A stretch of 64,000 nt of DNA, taken from contig JAZBQD010000027.1 in assembly GCA_036583965.1 (NCBI GenBank), positions 20,821,001 to 20,885,000 of the forward strand, written 5' to 3'. Source of the stretch: Prunella strophiata. Its lineage: Eukaryota; Chordata; Aves; Passeriformes; Prunellidae. Positions 26,065 through 36,994 of this stretch are shown one piece after another. The notes beneath the pieces are model-generated. The model saw nothing but the letters and a program-made list of their open reading frames with translations, ran no database searches and was not told the DNA's origin. A program made the translations under genes and the position numbers. Each line of letters starts with the position of its first letter. Positions within the stretch are counted from its first letter, which is position 1.

Positions 26065-29000
26065 ACAGAAACCTTTTGATTTTGTCATTTATCTAAATAC
26101 AATTTTCCAATCATTCTGCTGTAACCACTGGAGGCACTAAACATGGAAGCCCAGAACAACACTCAAATTCTAGACAGCCAATTGATTTTACAGAAGGCTA
26201 AACTACTGTGGGCAAAGCATCAATAAAGTGGACAGAGCTCTGCTGTTGGGAGAATTTGCTGTTTCTTGCCATTTCTACCCCTCTCTCAGCTCGGCAGTAG
26301 GAGGCAGGGGCAAATTAGCACCACTCTTGCTCTTATCTCTGGCACCTTTTCCCTGCTGCTCTGCAAAAACTCCTTCAGCTGGGGACAAAAGAGGTCAGAC
26401 ATATGTATGCAGTGTGATGGAGGAGCAGAGCAGCACATGGAGCAGGTAGTGGCTCTGCAGAGCAGAGGTGTGCAGCAGCACCGAGCCTCTCTCTGCACTG
26501 CAGGACCCTCCCTGCCACCACTCAGCCCCAGCAGCTGCAGCCACTGCCTCCTCCCCTCTGTCCTGCCAGGGCACTGGCCCCACCATGAGCAGCCTCTGTT
26601 TGGAGGTCAGGCCCCCATCACATCACATCACACCTGCATTTTTCACTGCATCCCTCAGCCACCAGCACGCTGAAACAGGGAAGCTGAAACAGGAAATCCC
26701 TGAGCTCCAGGCAGGGGAGCTCCCTGTGTCTCTGGATACATTTCCAGGGACAGCTGCTACTTCAGGCAAAGCCAGCTACTCTGCTACTGCCCATTGCAGC
26801 AGTACTCTGCTGTGGGGAAAGGCACTAATAAAATAATTCTGCTGTATCATTAGAGGTCAACTTGGACTACAGCAAGTAATAAAAGATTCATAATGGCACA
26901 TGAGGGGATGCACTAAATAGCCAAACCACAGCTTGAAAACATGCAAAGCTTGTTTGGATTTAGGACTTGGTTAAAAACTTGCAGCTCAGCTGGTGCTTCA
27001 CCAGAAAAGTTTGCAATCAGCGATATCACTTCTGTACCAGCAATTTATGCTGCTTTCTAGTATAAATTATGCCTTGTAGCAAGGAGTGTCCTAATAGGCA
27101 TAGGTGCTCCCATGTTCAGGCCAGTAATCAAAAATTAATCCCCTTCCCTGATTCTGTTAGGGGCCAATGCCAGCTATTACTGAGAAGACATAAGAAATAC
27201 TGCTGGAAGCACTTTCAAGATAACACTTTCCCAGTGTTGTGACTTTCCATCCTTTGGTATTTAACAACTGCTAAATCTTCGTTTTTAGTCAATTTCCAAT
27301 CCTGTAAATTTCCAATCCCACTGGCAGGCAGTGGGACCTGAGGTGTTTTTAAATATTCCTTTCAAACTTTGGCTAATCTTATCTTCTGTCTACATATCAA
27401 ATCTGCTTTAGGAATCCTGCTAAAGTCCAGTCTCAAGGTGCTGTGACAGTGAGTTTCCCAGCTCATTTACGTGTGAAAAATCATTACTTACTACTAAAAG
27501 AGTTGTCAGAAATTTAGTATAGGTATTGGCACAGTATTTTCAGTTTGGTTATAAAAGCACTGTCCCTTCTCCCTTTAACTCCAGCTTGTCACTCTAAAAA
27601 GAACAAAAACAACACAGATAAATCTCTAGCTGCTGAATTCCATCTGCTTTTCCATCCTTTCAACAGCCTTTGACAAAGAATTTAAATCAGATCTCTTTTC
27701 TCTTGTGAGCTTAAAATTTGGCTGTAAAGTTTGGCCTCATCCTCAGACTAGACTTGATTTTTGGCCATCCTTTTTACCAGTAAGGCACATCTAATCTCAG
27801 ACTTGGTGACACTGCACTCAAGCCAGCTGCTCTAGCTTTGATGCAGAAGAGGCCAATACCATTAGCATGAAGAAGTTAATGATGTTTGACATATCAGATG
27901 ACTCAGTCCTGCCTTTAATCCTTGTGGCCAGCCAGTCCCACCAGGCAAATCATGGCCTCAGGAGAGAGGCCAAGGACTCTGCACAGAGGAGAGAAAACTT
28001 CCAACACATCTCTGGAGGTGAGGTTTAGGGCATGTGACCAGAGCAGCACAAGGTGCAGAGCGGGTGTGTATGGCACACTCCACGTGCACCACTGCCAGTG
28101 GCACTGCTGTGACATGAGGAGCTTTGCCCTCCACGCATGGAAAGAAGGCATCCTCTCCAATTCAAGTCTAAAGCAAAACAACGCTCCTCCAGCGCTCCCA
28201 AACCACTCCCCTCGCAGCACCTGCAGACAGCTGGCCCAGAGACAGACAAAGCCACCCCACTCAGAGTGCCACAAGGCAGCAGAGCCCCAAAGCTGTCACA
28301 GGCAGCAGGGCTGGCCCATCCACATGTGCCACTGCAGGGACTTGGCTCAGTGTGTACAGTGTCTTGCACTTCGCTGTACAGCCCACCATCTGTCTAGTAA
28401 TTAGGAAAACAACCCTTTTCTTCCAACTGCAGTGAAACTCTGCCCCTCTTCTTTACAAAAGGCCCCATAGAGCCTCAATGCCTGACATGCTTCCAGTTGA
28501 AGTGGGAAGAAAAAAATTACTGATTTCCATCTTCTATCCTTTTGTACCTCAGGGACCAGGAGGCTGCAAACAAAGCAAGAACTGCTTCTGGGGATTGAAA
28601 ATCCCTGAAGCTGGTTTTTCCCACAGCTTTGATCATTCCTGGCTTTCCCACACAAAGAACTTTTCCATGCATGTGGTACCTGCACTAACAGCAGCCACAG
28701 AGATTCCAGAGAATGAATGGAAATGCCAAAACCACACCACTGCCCACAGAGAGAAACAAAAGCTGGGAGGAACTAGGAGGCATCTTTTTTACTTTGCTGG
28801 GTTACCTGTCTTAGGGGAAAGAATAAAACTGTCTTTTCTAATGGCTCCTGCCAGTTATTTCCACAACCTATCAAATTCCATAGCTCAAATAGAGAACAAA
28901 TTTCTTACTGTTCCATAAATCCCCTGCCTCATTGCATCTGGTTACCTACTGGCATTGCAAACCGCCAAATTTTGTCAACAAAATACAACGGCACTGTTGC

Positions 29001-29169
29001 CTACATAAATACATTTAACACTTCTTAACATGCAAAACACGCAAACAAACGATAAACGCAGCTTCTGAGCGTTCACAATGCAGCCAGTGTCCCACTGCCC
29101 AGCGCTGGCAGCTGCAGTCGGTCAAATTCAGTAACCAGGTAGTTGCCAGGAGTAAGCACAATTCCTGCA
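26065..29169. other. upstream flank, no supported gene
   Basis: Mixed composition. GC-richer patches at 26226-26830 and 27915-28400 carry overlapping open frames on both strands (up to 160 codons) without any family signature. They behave like composition shadows. The last 200 bases rise in CpG content into the island. Confidence 0.55.
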
Positions 29170-29783
29170 CGGGACTTGCTAGTCAGTCATTAGTTTTAGA
29201 TACTGTTTTGTAGCTTGGAGAAATCTGAAAGGGAGAAGGGCGTGCGCCTCTCGTTTAAGCGACAGAAGTAGAGGGCGTGCAGGAGGGAACGAGAAAGCGT
29301 AGCAGAAGGAGGAGACGGGGTTTTCGCATCTCTCAGGAGCCCCGAAGGGCTGGTACGGGGCGGGCGGTCACAGCAGCACCACAACAGGACAAGTCGCGCT
29401 CCCTCCCTGTGTCGGTGGCACTTCGGTGCTGTAGGCAGAGGACGAAGCGGCGCTTCCCCGGCGTGCCCAGCACTGCGGAGGGACCCTCCGGCGAGTTGGG
29501 CGGCACGCTGCCCTGTCCCTGCAGCCAAGCGCGGCTGCGGCGGGGCGCTGGGGTCAGCTCGCCGGGCTCGGGGCTCGGGGCTCGGGCGGCAGCAGCACGG
29601 ACAGCTCCTCCGCCTGTGCGTTACCAGGCTGAAGGCGAAATAACACGGGAAAATTAAGGCTACTCCAGCGGGCAGGCAGCATCCGCAGCCCGGCCGGCGG
29701 CTGGGCGGCTCCCGCTCGGTTCGGGGCGGCGGGTCCCGTCCCGTTGCCCCCCCGCGGGGCAGGCGGCGCCGGCGGTGCGCCCG

Positions 29784-29823
29784 CGGGGCGGCGGGGCGGG
29801 GAGCGCGGCGGCGGGGGGGCGGG
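29784..29823 (+). other. G-quadruplex-prone G-run cluster
   Basis: Repeated G3-G7 runs (GGGGCGGCGGGGCGGGG, then GGCGGCGGGGGGGCGGG) with short loops on the + strand. It could fold in DNA or in a leader RNA. Whether it lies before or after the transcription start is unknown. Confidence 0.6.
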
Positions 29824-29899
29824 CGCGGCGGCGGCGCTAGGGCCGCGCGTTGCGCGGGCCCGGAGGTGGGGTAGCTGCCGCCGCCCCGCTCGCCGGCAG

Positions 29900-30360
29900 T
29901 CGCGGCGAGGTCGCTCCGAAGTGAGGAGGTGCTGCCGCCGCCGCCCCCCGAAGTTTGGCCGCGCCGCCGGAGCCCTCCGCGCCGCAGCCCCGGCCAGGGG
30001 CGCGCTCCGCCGGCCCCGCGCCCCATGCCGCGGACGGCGGCGCCCCGCGCGGGGCCGCTCCCGCCCTGAGCGGCGGTGGCGGGCGGGGAGCCCCGGCGGG
30101 CAGGACCCGCCCGCCGCCCCGCCGAGCACCGGAGGAGTGCGGCCGCCCGCGCCCCGCCAAACTTCGACGCCGACAAGTGCCTGGGCCCCGCCGAGCCCCC
30201 CCGCGACCCGCCGGAAACTTTCTCGGGGAAGAGCATCCCCCCCTCCTCACGCCCTCCCCGCGGCCCTTCATGCCGCCGCCGAGGGAGCCCCAGCGCGTCC
30301 CAGCGCCGCGGCGGCTCCGCGCCGCCCCGCGGTGAGGCTCGGGCGGCCCGAGCCCGCAGG
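29900..30360 (+). other. NTNG1 exon 1, non-coding (5' end not determined)
   Basis: The 3' boundary is the best donor in the island: CCCGCAGG/GTGAGTACAG, with exon end at 30360. The start given is only nominal because no initiation site can be seen. Splicing from here to the acceptor at 36294/36295 would join a GC-rich leader to the 5'UTR part of exon 2. NTNG1 has non-coding leader exon sequence in other vertebrates. A weaker donor GCG/GTGAGG at 30331 and one at 30906 (GCG/GTGAGC) are alternatives. Confidence 0.45.
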
Positions 30361-33300
30361 GTGAGTACAGCCCCGGGCCGCTCCGGGGCACGATGGGGCG
30401 CGGGGCCGCGCGGCGGAGGCGCCGGTGCGGGGTGCCGGGGGCTGCGTGCGGGGTCGCCCCGCCGGGCTCGGGCCACCGACCGCGGGCGGATCGGCGCGGG
30501 CCGCGCGCCCCCTGCCGCCCGCGCGGAGGCGGAGCGGGGCCGGGCCGGGGCCGGGCTCGGGCGGTACCTGCGCGGTGCCTCCTCCGCCGGAGCTCGGAAT
30601 CGGGAGCGGAGCTCGGAACCGGGAGCGGAGCTCGGAACCGGGAGCGGAGCTCGGGCCGGGCCGCGCCACGCCGCGCTTTGAAGGGCGCGGGCGGTGCGAG
30701 AGCCCTGAGGGAGCGCGAGCGAGCCCCGAGGGAGGGGCGCGTGCCCGCGCCCGCCCCGCCGCGCGGATCCAGCGCGGTGCCGGGGCAGAGGCGCGGGCAC
30801 CGGTACCCAGCCTGGAAACTGCTCCTCCCTTGCGTCGGAAATTGCAGGCGGCTTTTCTAAACATTCACACGCACACAGAACCCCCAAAGAAAACCCCTGA
30901 TGGCGGTGAGCAGCGCAGATCAGCTAAACGCGATAAAACAGATGCTTTTCTACTCTCAAAGTTGGTGCGTGTGCGGTTTTGGCCTCTGATTGATATACTT
31001 TTATTGTTCTGCAATCAACTTTTCAATACTCCGGATCTGATGTGGTAGGAGCCAGCATTACTTCTGCAGAAATGTTAGCGGAGACAGTGAGTGGAACAAG
31101 CGGTGGAGATGCTTTTAAAGAGGGAATAAGTCACTGTCTTGCCTAAGGACAATGCGGTTGAGGATGAGAAGCTGTGGCCTGGGAAGCCTGTCAAAGGGAA
31201 GAAAACCACAGCAGAACTTCCCCTGGCTTGTTTTTTGTTGTGGTGGTGGTGGTAGTTTGTTTTGATATTTTTTTTTCTTTTTGTGCTTTTCATGGGGAAA
31301 AAATAAAGGTTGATTTCTGGTATATTTCTCGACCTTAAAAGGATGATTACTAGAGAGTTTCAAACAGTTAGTGGTGATACCCTCATGGAGTTATGAACTT
31401 TGTCTCAAACCTCTGACATTAATAAGCAGCACCAACTTTCTAGCTATTTATGTAAAATACAGCAATAGCACAGAACAAATTCAGCAATCGGTAGGCATTC
31501 ATTTTTGAGCCTAAGAACTTTCTGTTAGAAAGTCATCAGCTCACACCATAACTTGAAAGCTTTGTAGCCCTATACCCTGGATACACTGTGTGATGAGCAT
31601 GCATCACCTTATTGGACGTGAAAAATCATTGAAAAAAACCAAAAACAAAGCCTGTAACTTCCCCAAATGCTAACTTAAATTCCCAGAGGAAAAACTTGCA
31701 GAACAGATTGATGCTAGGTACAGAGATATTTAAGGCAAGACGCTACAATTATAAAGATGCGAGAGGAAAAAAAAAAAGCAGCTATGTTCTAAGGCTCTAA
31801 AATTTAAATAGCTGAAATGCTTTTTACTCCATATTCTGACAGCTGATGATACCTGGCAAGTAATGGCAGTGGTAGTATGATGTGTCAGTCAGCAAAAAAT
31901 AATGTGTGAAAACCAGAAGTATTTCAAGTATAGTGCCAAATCGCAGGGTTTTGGTAGCTGTATTTTATTTTCTTTAATTAGGTATTGACATTTTAAATTT
32001 CTCCTGAGGCTAAGAAATCTTTTTCTGCTAAATAGTTAAATAAGCTGGATAAGAATAGAACCTAAACTTTGATTGGAACAGCATTTGAGGCCAAAGACAC
32101 CAAAGCAGTTGCTTGAGTATACTGCATTTCATACAAGTATTGACAGAAATAATGTGTATTAAATCATTAAATACAGGTTCTCTTCTTTGAATAGATAAAC
32201 AATTTTACCTTTATAAAAGGGGTTGGTTTGTATATGTACAATGTTCTCAAGTTGCCTAGGTGTAGCGTGATATACAACACGAGGTTAGTAAATGTAAGTT
32301 GCATGAGGGTTAGTTCTGTTTCTAATACACATTATTTCCTATGTTCTGAACTGGCTTTAAATAATTAACAACTGGAGTGGACGCAAAGGAGCTTTTTACT
32401 TGGGCTTGATTGGATACATTCATCTGCTTAAGCTGTTCAGGATACAAACTTGAAACATGTTTCCTTTGGAAAAATCTGTTCTGCAGCTGCTGTGGGGAGG
32501 TGGCAGCCGGCACTCCTTGCCTTGTTTCGGTGTTTTAGCCAGTTCTCCTCAGGCAATGTAGTAGCTGGTGTTGGCTCTCCTGCCTGCTCGTGTGTGCTGG
32601 CGGGGCACGCTCGATCCAGGGCACGGTCAGCGTGGGAGGTGGTCACTACTTTATTACCTCCTTCACCTTCCTGTGCCTTGCCAAAGAGAGGCCCCAGAGC
32701 CCACCCCTATGGATCTCACCGTGGTTTCCCAGCAGGGAGCTCATGCAAGACATCCAGCTGCTGTGGTTCGGGAGGAGGGGAGGGGGGGTGGATTCTCACA
32801 GAGATGGAAGGAGGCAGAGGAGGAGTGTTTGCTAACAACCCCTAATGGGACCTGAAGTTCTTCTCTGGCACTGATGCTGCCAAGATGCAATTTATCTATT
32901 CTGTAAAGGGGGTGTCTCCTCCACCTTCAGAATTAACACGCTGCGTGAGCTGTGATTTCCCCACCTGGAAAGGGATGCGTGTGCTCAGAGCCTCCTCACA
33001 GCTGATTTCAGTCTGGGGGTCAGCTGCATGCCGTTCTTCTCAGATGGCTGTGACATACTCGCTTGTGGCCAGAACGAGCGGCACTTCGCGGCCGGAGCAG
33101 CGCTCGGGGAGGAAGGCAGAGAGCAGATGTGGCCTTGGCGCCGGTGCCTCCCAGGTGCCTCCTAGTGTTTTCCATGGTGCAGAGGCTGTGGCACATGGGA
33201 ATGTTCAAGGCCCCGGCGCTGCTGCCCCGCACAGAAGACGCCGGGAGCGGTGGCTCTGGAGGCTTTGCATACATTTGCTGAAGTTTTCCCGGCAGTTTGC

Positions 33301-36294
33301 CATGCCCTCGCCCTCAGCCAGCAAGGATGCTGATCCCTCCTTGCCACCTCCATGGCTCCTAACACCCAGGGTGTGCGACTAGCAGGGCAGGGAGGGGGGA
33401 ATCAGGGCATCAGACAGTAGTTGTTAGTGGTTTGTTTGGATTAACTTTTACTAAGGTCAAATGCACAGGCGTTACAGGGGACAAAAAACTCCATTGCTGT
33501 GTGTTGCCCACAGCTGGAGGCTTATCACTAAACATCTGGTATAGCTGTAAACTTCAGAAATGTTACTCCAAATGTTTTTTCTACAAAATAATTCAAATAG
33601 GTATGTCCTTAGCAGTAGAGCACTGAAATGTAAAATTCACGTCATAAGTGACTCTGCAGGAACAAACAAAAGCAAGACAAATCATATAGCTCCATCAGAA
33701 AAAAACCTGGCAGCACTCAGCACATGATCCTTAATGTGCTTTGGTCAATATCTTTCTCTATATCAATGGAAGCTCATTAAAAGAAGATATTGCAGACTAA
33801 CTGAGCCATGCCATGCTAGTTCTTGCCAAAGCTTGACATTTTTAATACATTAATAATATGTCTGTAATGTAATGGAAAACTATTAATCAGAACTGGTTAT
33901 ATGCCAGAAATTTAAGCTATAATTGGCTGCTTCTTGTCAGGAGTGTCTGTTGTACACGGCTACAGCTGCCTAATGCTCAGATGTCTTGCACTCCTCTGCA
34001 CTTTTTTCTTGTCAGTGCACTAAATTCAATCGATGTTATAGTCTATAATTCTGTGTAACGACCATCATTATGACTGGCTTACTTTAATGAGAATTCGTTA
34101 TATAGGAAGTATTTCAGCACAGTGTGTTAAGGTAGCGGCTTGCTTCACATTATTTAGTCCTACCCAGTCCTGTTTATTAGTGGATCTGAGTCTCAGCAGT
34201 TATAAAAGGTTACAGGTAACTAAAGAGCTAGAATGGAAGATATTAAAGAAAACAAACTTTTTTTTGCCTGAATATACAAGCTTGCAGTCTAAAGATAATT
34301 ACACACAGTAACTTCTTATTTCTACACAGAAAAATTATATTTATTTATTTACTTACTGTTTATTTCAGCTATGACCAAGCCATCTCCAATAAAGGGTATT
34401 TGATTTGCCATAAATTTAAAATAATTTGCATCCTCTTCTAGCAAGGAGTTGTTTTCCATTTTTCATAGTGACAGTTTCCCATAACCCTAAGCTGTGGGCT
34501 CTTGCAGGTGCATTTTTTCCCCCTTCAAAATAGTAAATGCATTGGAAAGGAAACAGAGGGGAAGAAGTGACTTCAGAATGACACGGAAAGTGTTCTCTGA
34601 ATTACCAAATTCCAAAATAATATGCAAACACTCCCACTGAAAACAAAAAAAAAAAGAATATAAGGTTGCTACAAAGCCAACAGTACTACCCAGCATGCTT
34701 CTTAAAGAGATTTAAATTTAATTTGGTCTTAGATATTTCTGCTTTTGTGTCAAATTCAGATTTGAAGCTTAAATATGTTTGAACGAATTGAGAATTGTTA
34801 CTGCAGGAAAATTCAGATATTCTCTGCGTATTCTGATAAAATACATGAGAGTTGTATGGTAACACTTGATAAAATGAATATAATGGAAAATTGCATTTAC
34901 GTCCATACAGCAATTATTGTAAATTACTTTGCTATGGAAACACAATTCAACCATCTGTTGGCATTTCATGGTGTCTGTAGTTTAGCTCAGTTTAAGATGA
35001 AGCATTATTTAAATATAGGGAGGCTGTTTGCGAATAGCTTTGAAGATAAGTTTTGAAAATGAATATTCCCAACATGACACATTAAGGAACTTACCAGGTC
35101 ACACACCTCTTCCTGTGGGGTGTAGGAGGGTTGATGACACTGGGCATAATTTAAAGCTGGGAAGCAAAGCAGGCTGCAGAAAGTGGCGACTTGTGGTTGT
35201 TTCTCAACATCTGTCCGGCGGGTCTGGCTCGATTTTAGCATCCAGACAAAGAAGTGTGGAAGTGCTGCAGCGTCTGGCTGGAATCTCCTGCCGAGCCCAG
35301 CGCCCTGGTCTCCAACCTCGGGTGGCACAGGCTGACACAAATGCACTGGAATTCCTTAGCAGCCCTGGTTTTCCTTGTCCCTGTTTAGGGTACTTACTCT
35401 ATCTTTGCAGTTTTCCTCTTACAGAATTTGGATTTTTTTTTTTCTTGTGTTATTTAGGAAATATATATTTGAAGTTGCTGTGATATAATTCTGGCATTTC
35501 ATACCTGTAATTATGTGATCCAGGTGCTACAAAGTGAGGGGATTTCTGGTTGTTTTCTGAAGAGGGGAAAGGGCACATATCTGCTATGAAATAAGTGCTG
35601 AGTACTCAGGTACAGCCACCCTCAAACCTAAGAAAATAAGGGGGAAAACATCCTTATAGTAAGCTACAAAATACACCATTATCATTTGTCATCAATGTGG
35701 TCAGTAAATCACAGTTCAAAGGAAAAAAAAAAAGGGAGTAAAGCTCTTGTAATGCTAATGAGAAATGTCAAAGAAATTGAATTCTACTTGCCATATCTTT
35801 GTTATTCTTAAAATAATAATATAAAAGAAATATGTAAGGCTTTTGGGGCTCCATGAGGTCTTCTTGCCAAGAAACTACCAGCACCTGCTAGCCCTGATGC
35901 CCCTCTCTGTCACTTGAATAAAAGAACCTTGCTGCTGCTGCTGCCCTGCAGTGCTGGGCTGCCTGCTCCATCTGGGCCATGGCTGAATTCAGTAGTTTGC
36001 TCTCCAGTTTTGCTAGGGTGAAAATACAGTTTTGGAAGCAGGAACCTCTACTCACCTGGAACATTATAAATCTGTCTTTGTTAGAGTACAGTTAAATCCT
36101 TCATGTCAAAATACTTTTCCCTGTGAATGATTTTGGTAGTTTCTTCATTCTAGCACAGAACCCACAGTAAAGGTTATCCATATTGTACCAATTTGCTTTA
36201 TATTGCATCAAACCTCCAAAATGTCAACATATTGTATATTTTGTAATGCATTGATTCTTGGACAATAACTCTTAATTTTTATTGTTTCTAAAAG
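30361..36294 (+). other. NTNG1 intron 1 (inferred)
   Basis: About 5.9 kb between the inferred donor GTGAGT and the acceptor TTGTTTCTAAAAG. It begins in the CpG island, includes a 19-bp tandem repeat at 30589 and a GC-richer patch at 33040-33280, and then becomes AT-rich. No interspersed repeat is obvious. The stretch 33770-34090 looks like ordered, non-repetitive sequence that may be conserved. Confidence 0.5.
30589..30655 (+). repeat. 19-bp tandem repeat, about 3.5 copies
   Basis: Units GGAGCTCGGAAYCGGGAGC at 30589-30607, 30608-30626 and 30627-30645, plus a partial unit to 30655. The second and third are identical and the first differs by one base. It lies about 230 bases inside the inferred intron, within the CpG island. 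Confidence 0.95.
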
Positions 36295-36324
36295 GGTGCT
36301 GGTGCCAGAAGAAAAGGACGATTG

Positions 36325-36414
36325 ATGGGAAACAGACACCAGCCTACAGACACTCACCCTCTTCCTTCGGATACTGATTTATCAGTGTGCCCAGGCGTCC
36401 CCTGCGAGCCCTGA
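36325..36414 (+). other. upstream ORF 1 in NTNG1 leader (29 codons)
   Basis: ATGGGAAAC to CCCTGA, encoding a 29-residue peptide starting MGNRHQPTDT. It is wholly upstream of the main start. Its context has T at -3 and G at +4, so it is only moderate. No known peptide is recognised. Confidence 0.5.
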
Positions 36415-36544
36415 ACACGGAGGATCACTCAGGGTTATCAGCAGTGTAGCTGAAGACCTGCAACTCCACAAATTATTATCTGCTTTGGACATCTTTTACA
36501 AGAAGCCCTGACAGATAAGTTATAAGACGAAGGACAAGTGCTGC

Positions 36545-36598
36545 ATGGCTGTGAAAGGCTGTCATCAGGGCCTGGGTGGCTTCTACCAAAGTCTTTAA
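36545..36598 (+). other. upstream ORF 2 in NTNG1 leader (17 codons)
   Basis: ATGGCTGTG to CTTTAA, encoding MAVKGCHQGLGGFYQSL. T at -3, G at +4. It ends 149 bases before the main start codon, leaving room for reinitiation. Confidence 0.5.
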
Positions 36599-36624
36599 CA
36601 TAGTGAAACAAACATCCCATCCTA

Positions 36625-36639
36625 ATGCTTCACGTTTGA
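36625..36639 (+). other. upstream ORF 3 in NTNG1 leader (4 codons)
   Basis: ATG CTT CAC GTT TGA. A very short upstream ORF. Confidence 0.45.
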
Positions 36640-36671
36640 GTTGGAACCTATTTTATAAATATATACCTTAT

Positions 36672-36683
36672 ATGTACATATAA
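36672..36683 (+). other. upstream ORF 4 in NTNG1 leader (3 codons)
   Basis: ATG TAC ATA TAA, ending 64 bases before the main ATG. A minimal upstream ORF. Confidence 0.4.
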
Positions 36684-36747
36684 TCTCTAGACTGCACATA
36701 CGCCAGCACTGAGCATCCTTACGAAGCTGACATAAAAGGATTTAGAA

Positions 36748-36994
36748 ATGTATTTGTCAAGATTCCTGTCACTTCACACCCTCTGGGTTACTGTATCCTC
36801 CGTGATGCAGCACTACCCTTCTGTGTGGGGACACTATGACGTGTGTAAGACTCAGATTTACACGGAAGAAGGAAAAGTATGGGATTACATGGCCTGCCAG
36901 CCAGAAGCCAGAGACATGATCAAATACTGTAAAAGTGACTCTGGATCCCCCCGACATAACATGTGGAGATCCTCCTGAGACTTTCTGTGCAATG
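36748..36994 (+). CDS. NTNG1: netrin-G1, first coding segment, with a +1 frame break
   Basis: The start MYLSRFLSLHTLWVTVSSVM is the netrin-G1 signal peptide. It is followed by the mature N-terminus with WGHYDVCKTQIYTEEGKVWDY and MACQPEARDM, the start of the laminin N-terminal (domain VI) fold. Netrin-G1 is a GPI-linked relative of netrins that binds NGL-1 (LRRC4C) and acts in axon guidance and synapse organisation. The ATG has G at -3. After codon 62 (AAA, 36931-36933) one additional base shifts the frame and an early stop follows at 36976-36978. From 36935 the next frame reads DPPDITCGDPPETFCAM, the expected family sequence, straight to the donor. Family members have Leu-Lys where this sequence reads Cys-Lys, so the disturbance is confined to about 36926-36934. 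An assembly error is the simplest explanation; a real allele is not excluded. The rest of the protein (laminin N-terminal remainder, EGF-like repeats, GPI signal) is encoded beyond the window. Confidence 0.93.

Larger units (their letters stand above)
29170..30860 (+). promoter_or_regulatory. CpG island, inferred NTNG1 promoter
   Basis: A dense CpG, strongly GC-rich block in AT-rich surroundings, the only one of its kind here. It has many GC boxes (GGGCGG, CCCCGCCC) and no evident TATA box. It precedes the NTNG1 coding exon by about 6 kb, fitting a TATA-less CpG promoter that drives a non-coding first exon. Transcription start sites cannot be placed from sequence alone, and divergent transcription to the left is possible. 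Long open frames on both strands (up to 563 codons on minus) reflect loss of AT-rich stop codons, not coding. Confidence 0.8.
36295..36994 (+). other. NTNG1 exon 2 (5'UTR plus first coding segment)
   Basis: The acceptor is TTTTTATTGTTTCTAAAAG ahead of GGTGCTGGTGCC. The donor is GCAATG/GTAAGG, with the exon end at 36994. The first 453 bases are leader with four small upstream ORFs. Coding starts at 36748. Ending exactly after the Met codon of FCAM gives a phase-0 junction, and the family continues with Gly-Asn-Pro in the next exon, which is not in this window. The acceptor could be shifted by a base or two within AAAAGGG. Confidence 0.8.

Noticed and set aside
26226..26836. 135- and 122-codon frames
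   Set aside because: Ser/Pro/His-rich composition with no family, conserved motif or splice context.
27915..28404. 119-, 114- and 160-codon frames on opposite strands
   Set aside because: Mutually overlapping shadows in a GC-rich patch. No homology was recognised and no exon signals fit.
1..29169. PRMT6, the usual upstream neighbour of NTNG1
   Set aside because: Its intronless methyltransferase frame would be several hundred codons long and nothing of that kind is present; it must lie outside the window.
29196..30887. 563-codon open frame on the minus strand, and several 126-207 codon frames on both strands
   Set aside because: All lie in the CpG island, where stop codons are depleted by composition. 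The translations are Arg/Pro/Ala/Gly low-complexity and open in several frames at once.
32205..32240. TATA-like TTTATAAAAGGGG as an alternative promoter
   Set aside because: An isolated motif with no start-site, exon or conservation evidence. Such words are common in AT-rich DNA.
35830..36000. Possible LTR or transcript end around GAATAAAAGAACC and a CTG run
   Set aside because: An AATAAA-like signal is present, but I found no TG...CA ends with a matching target duplication.
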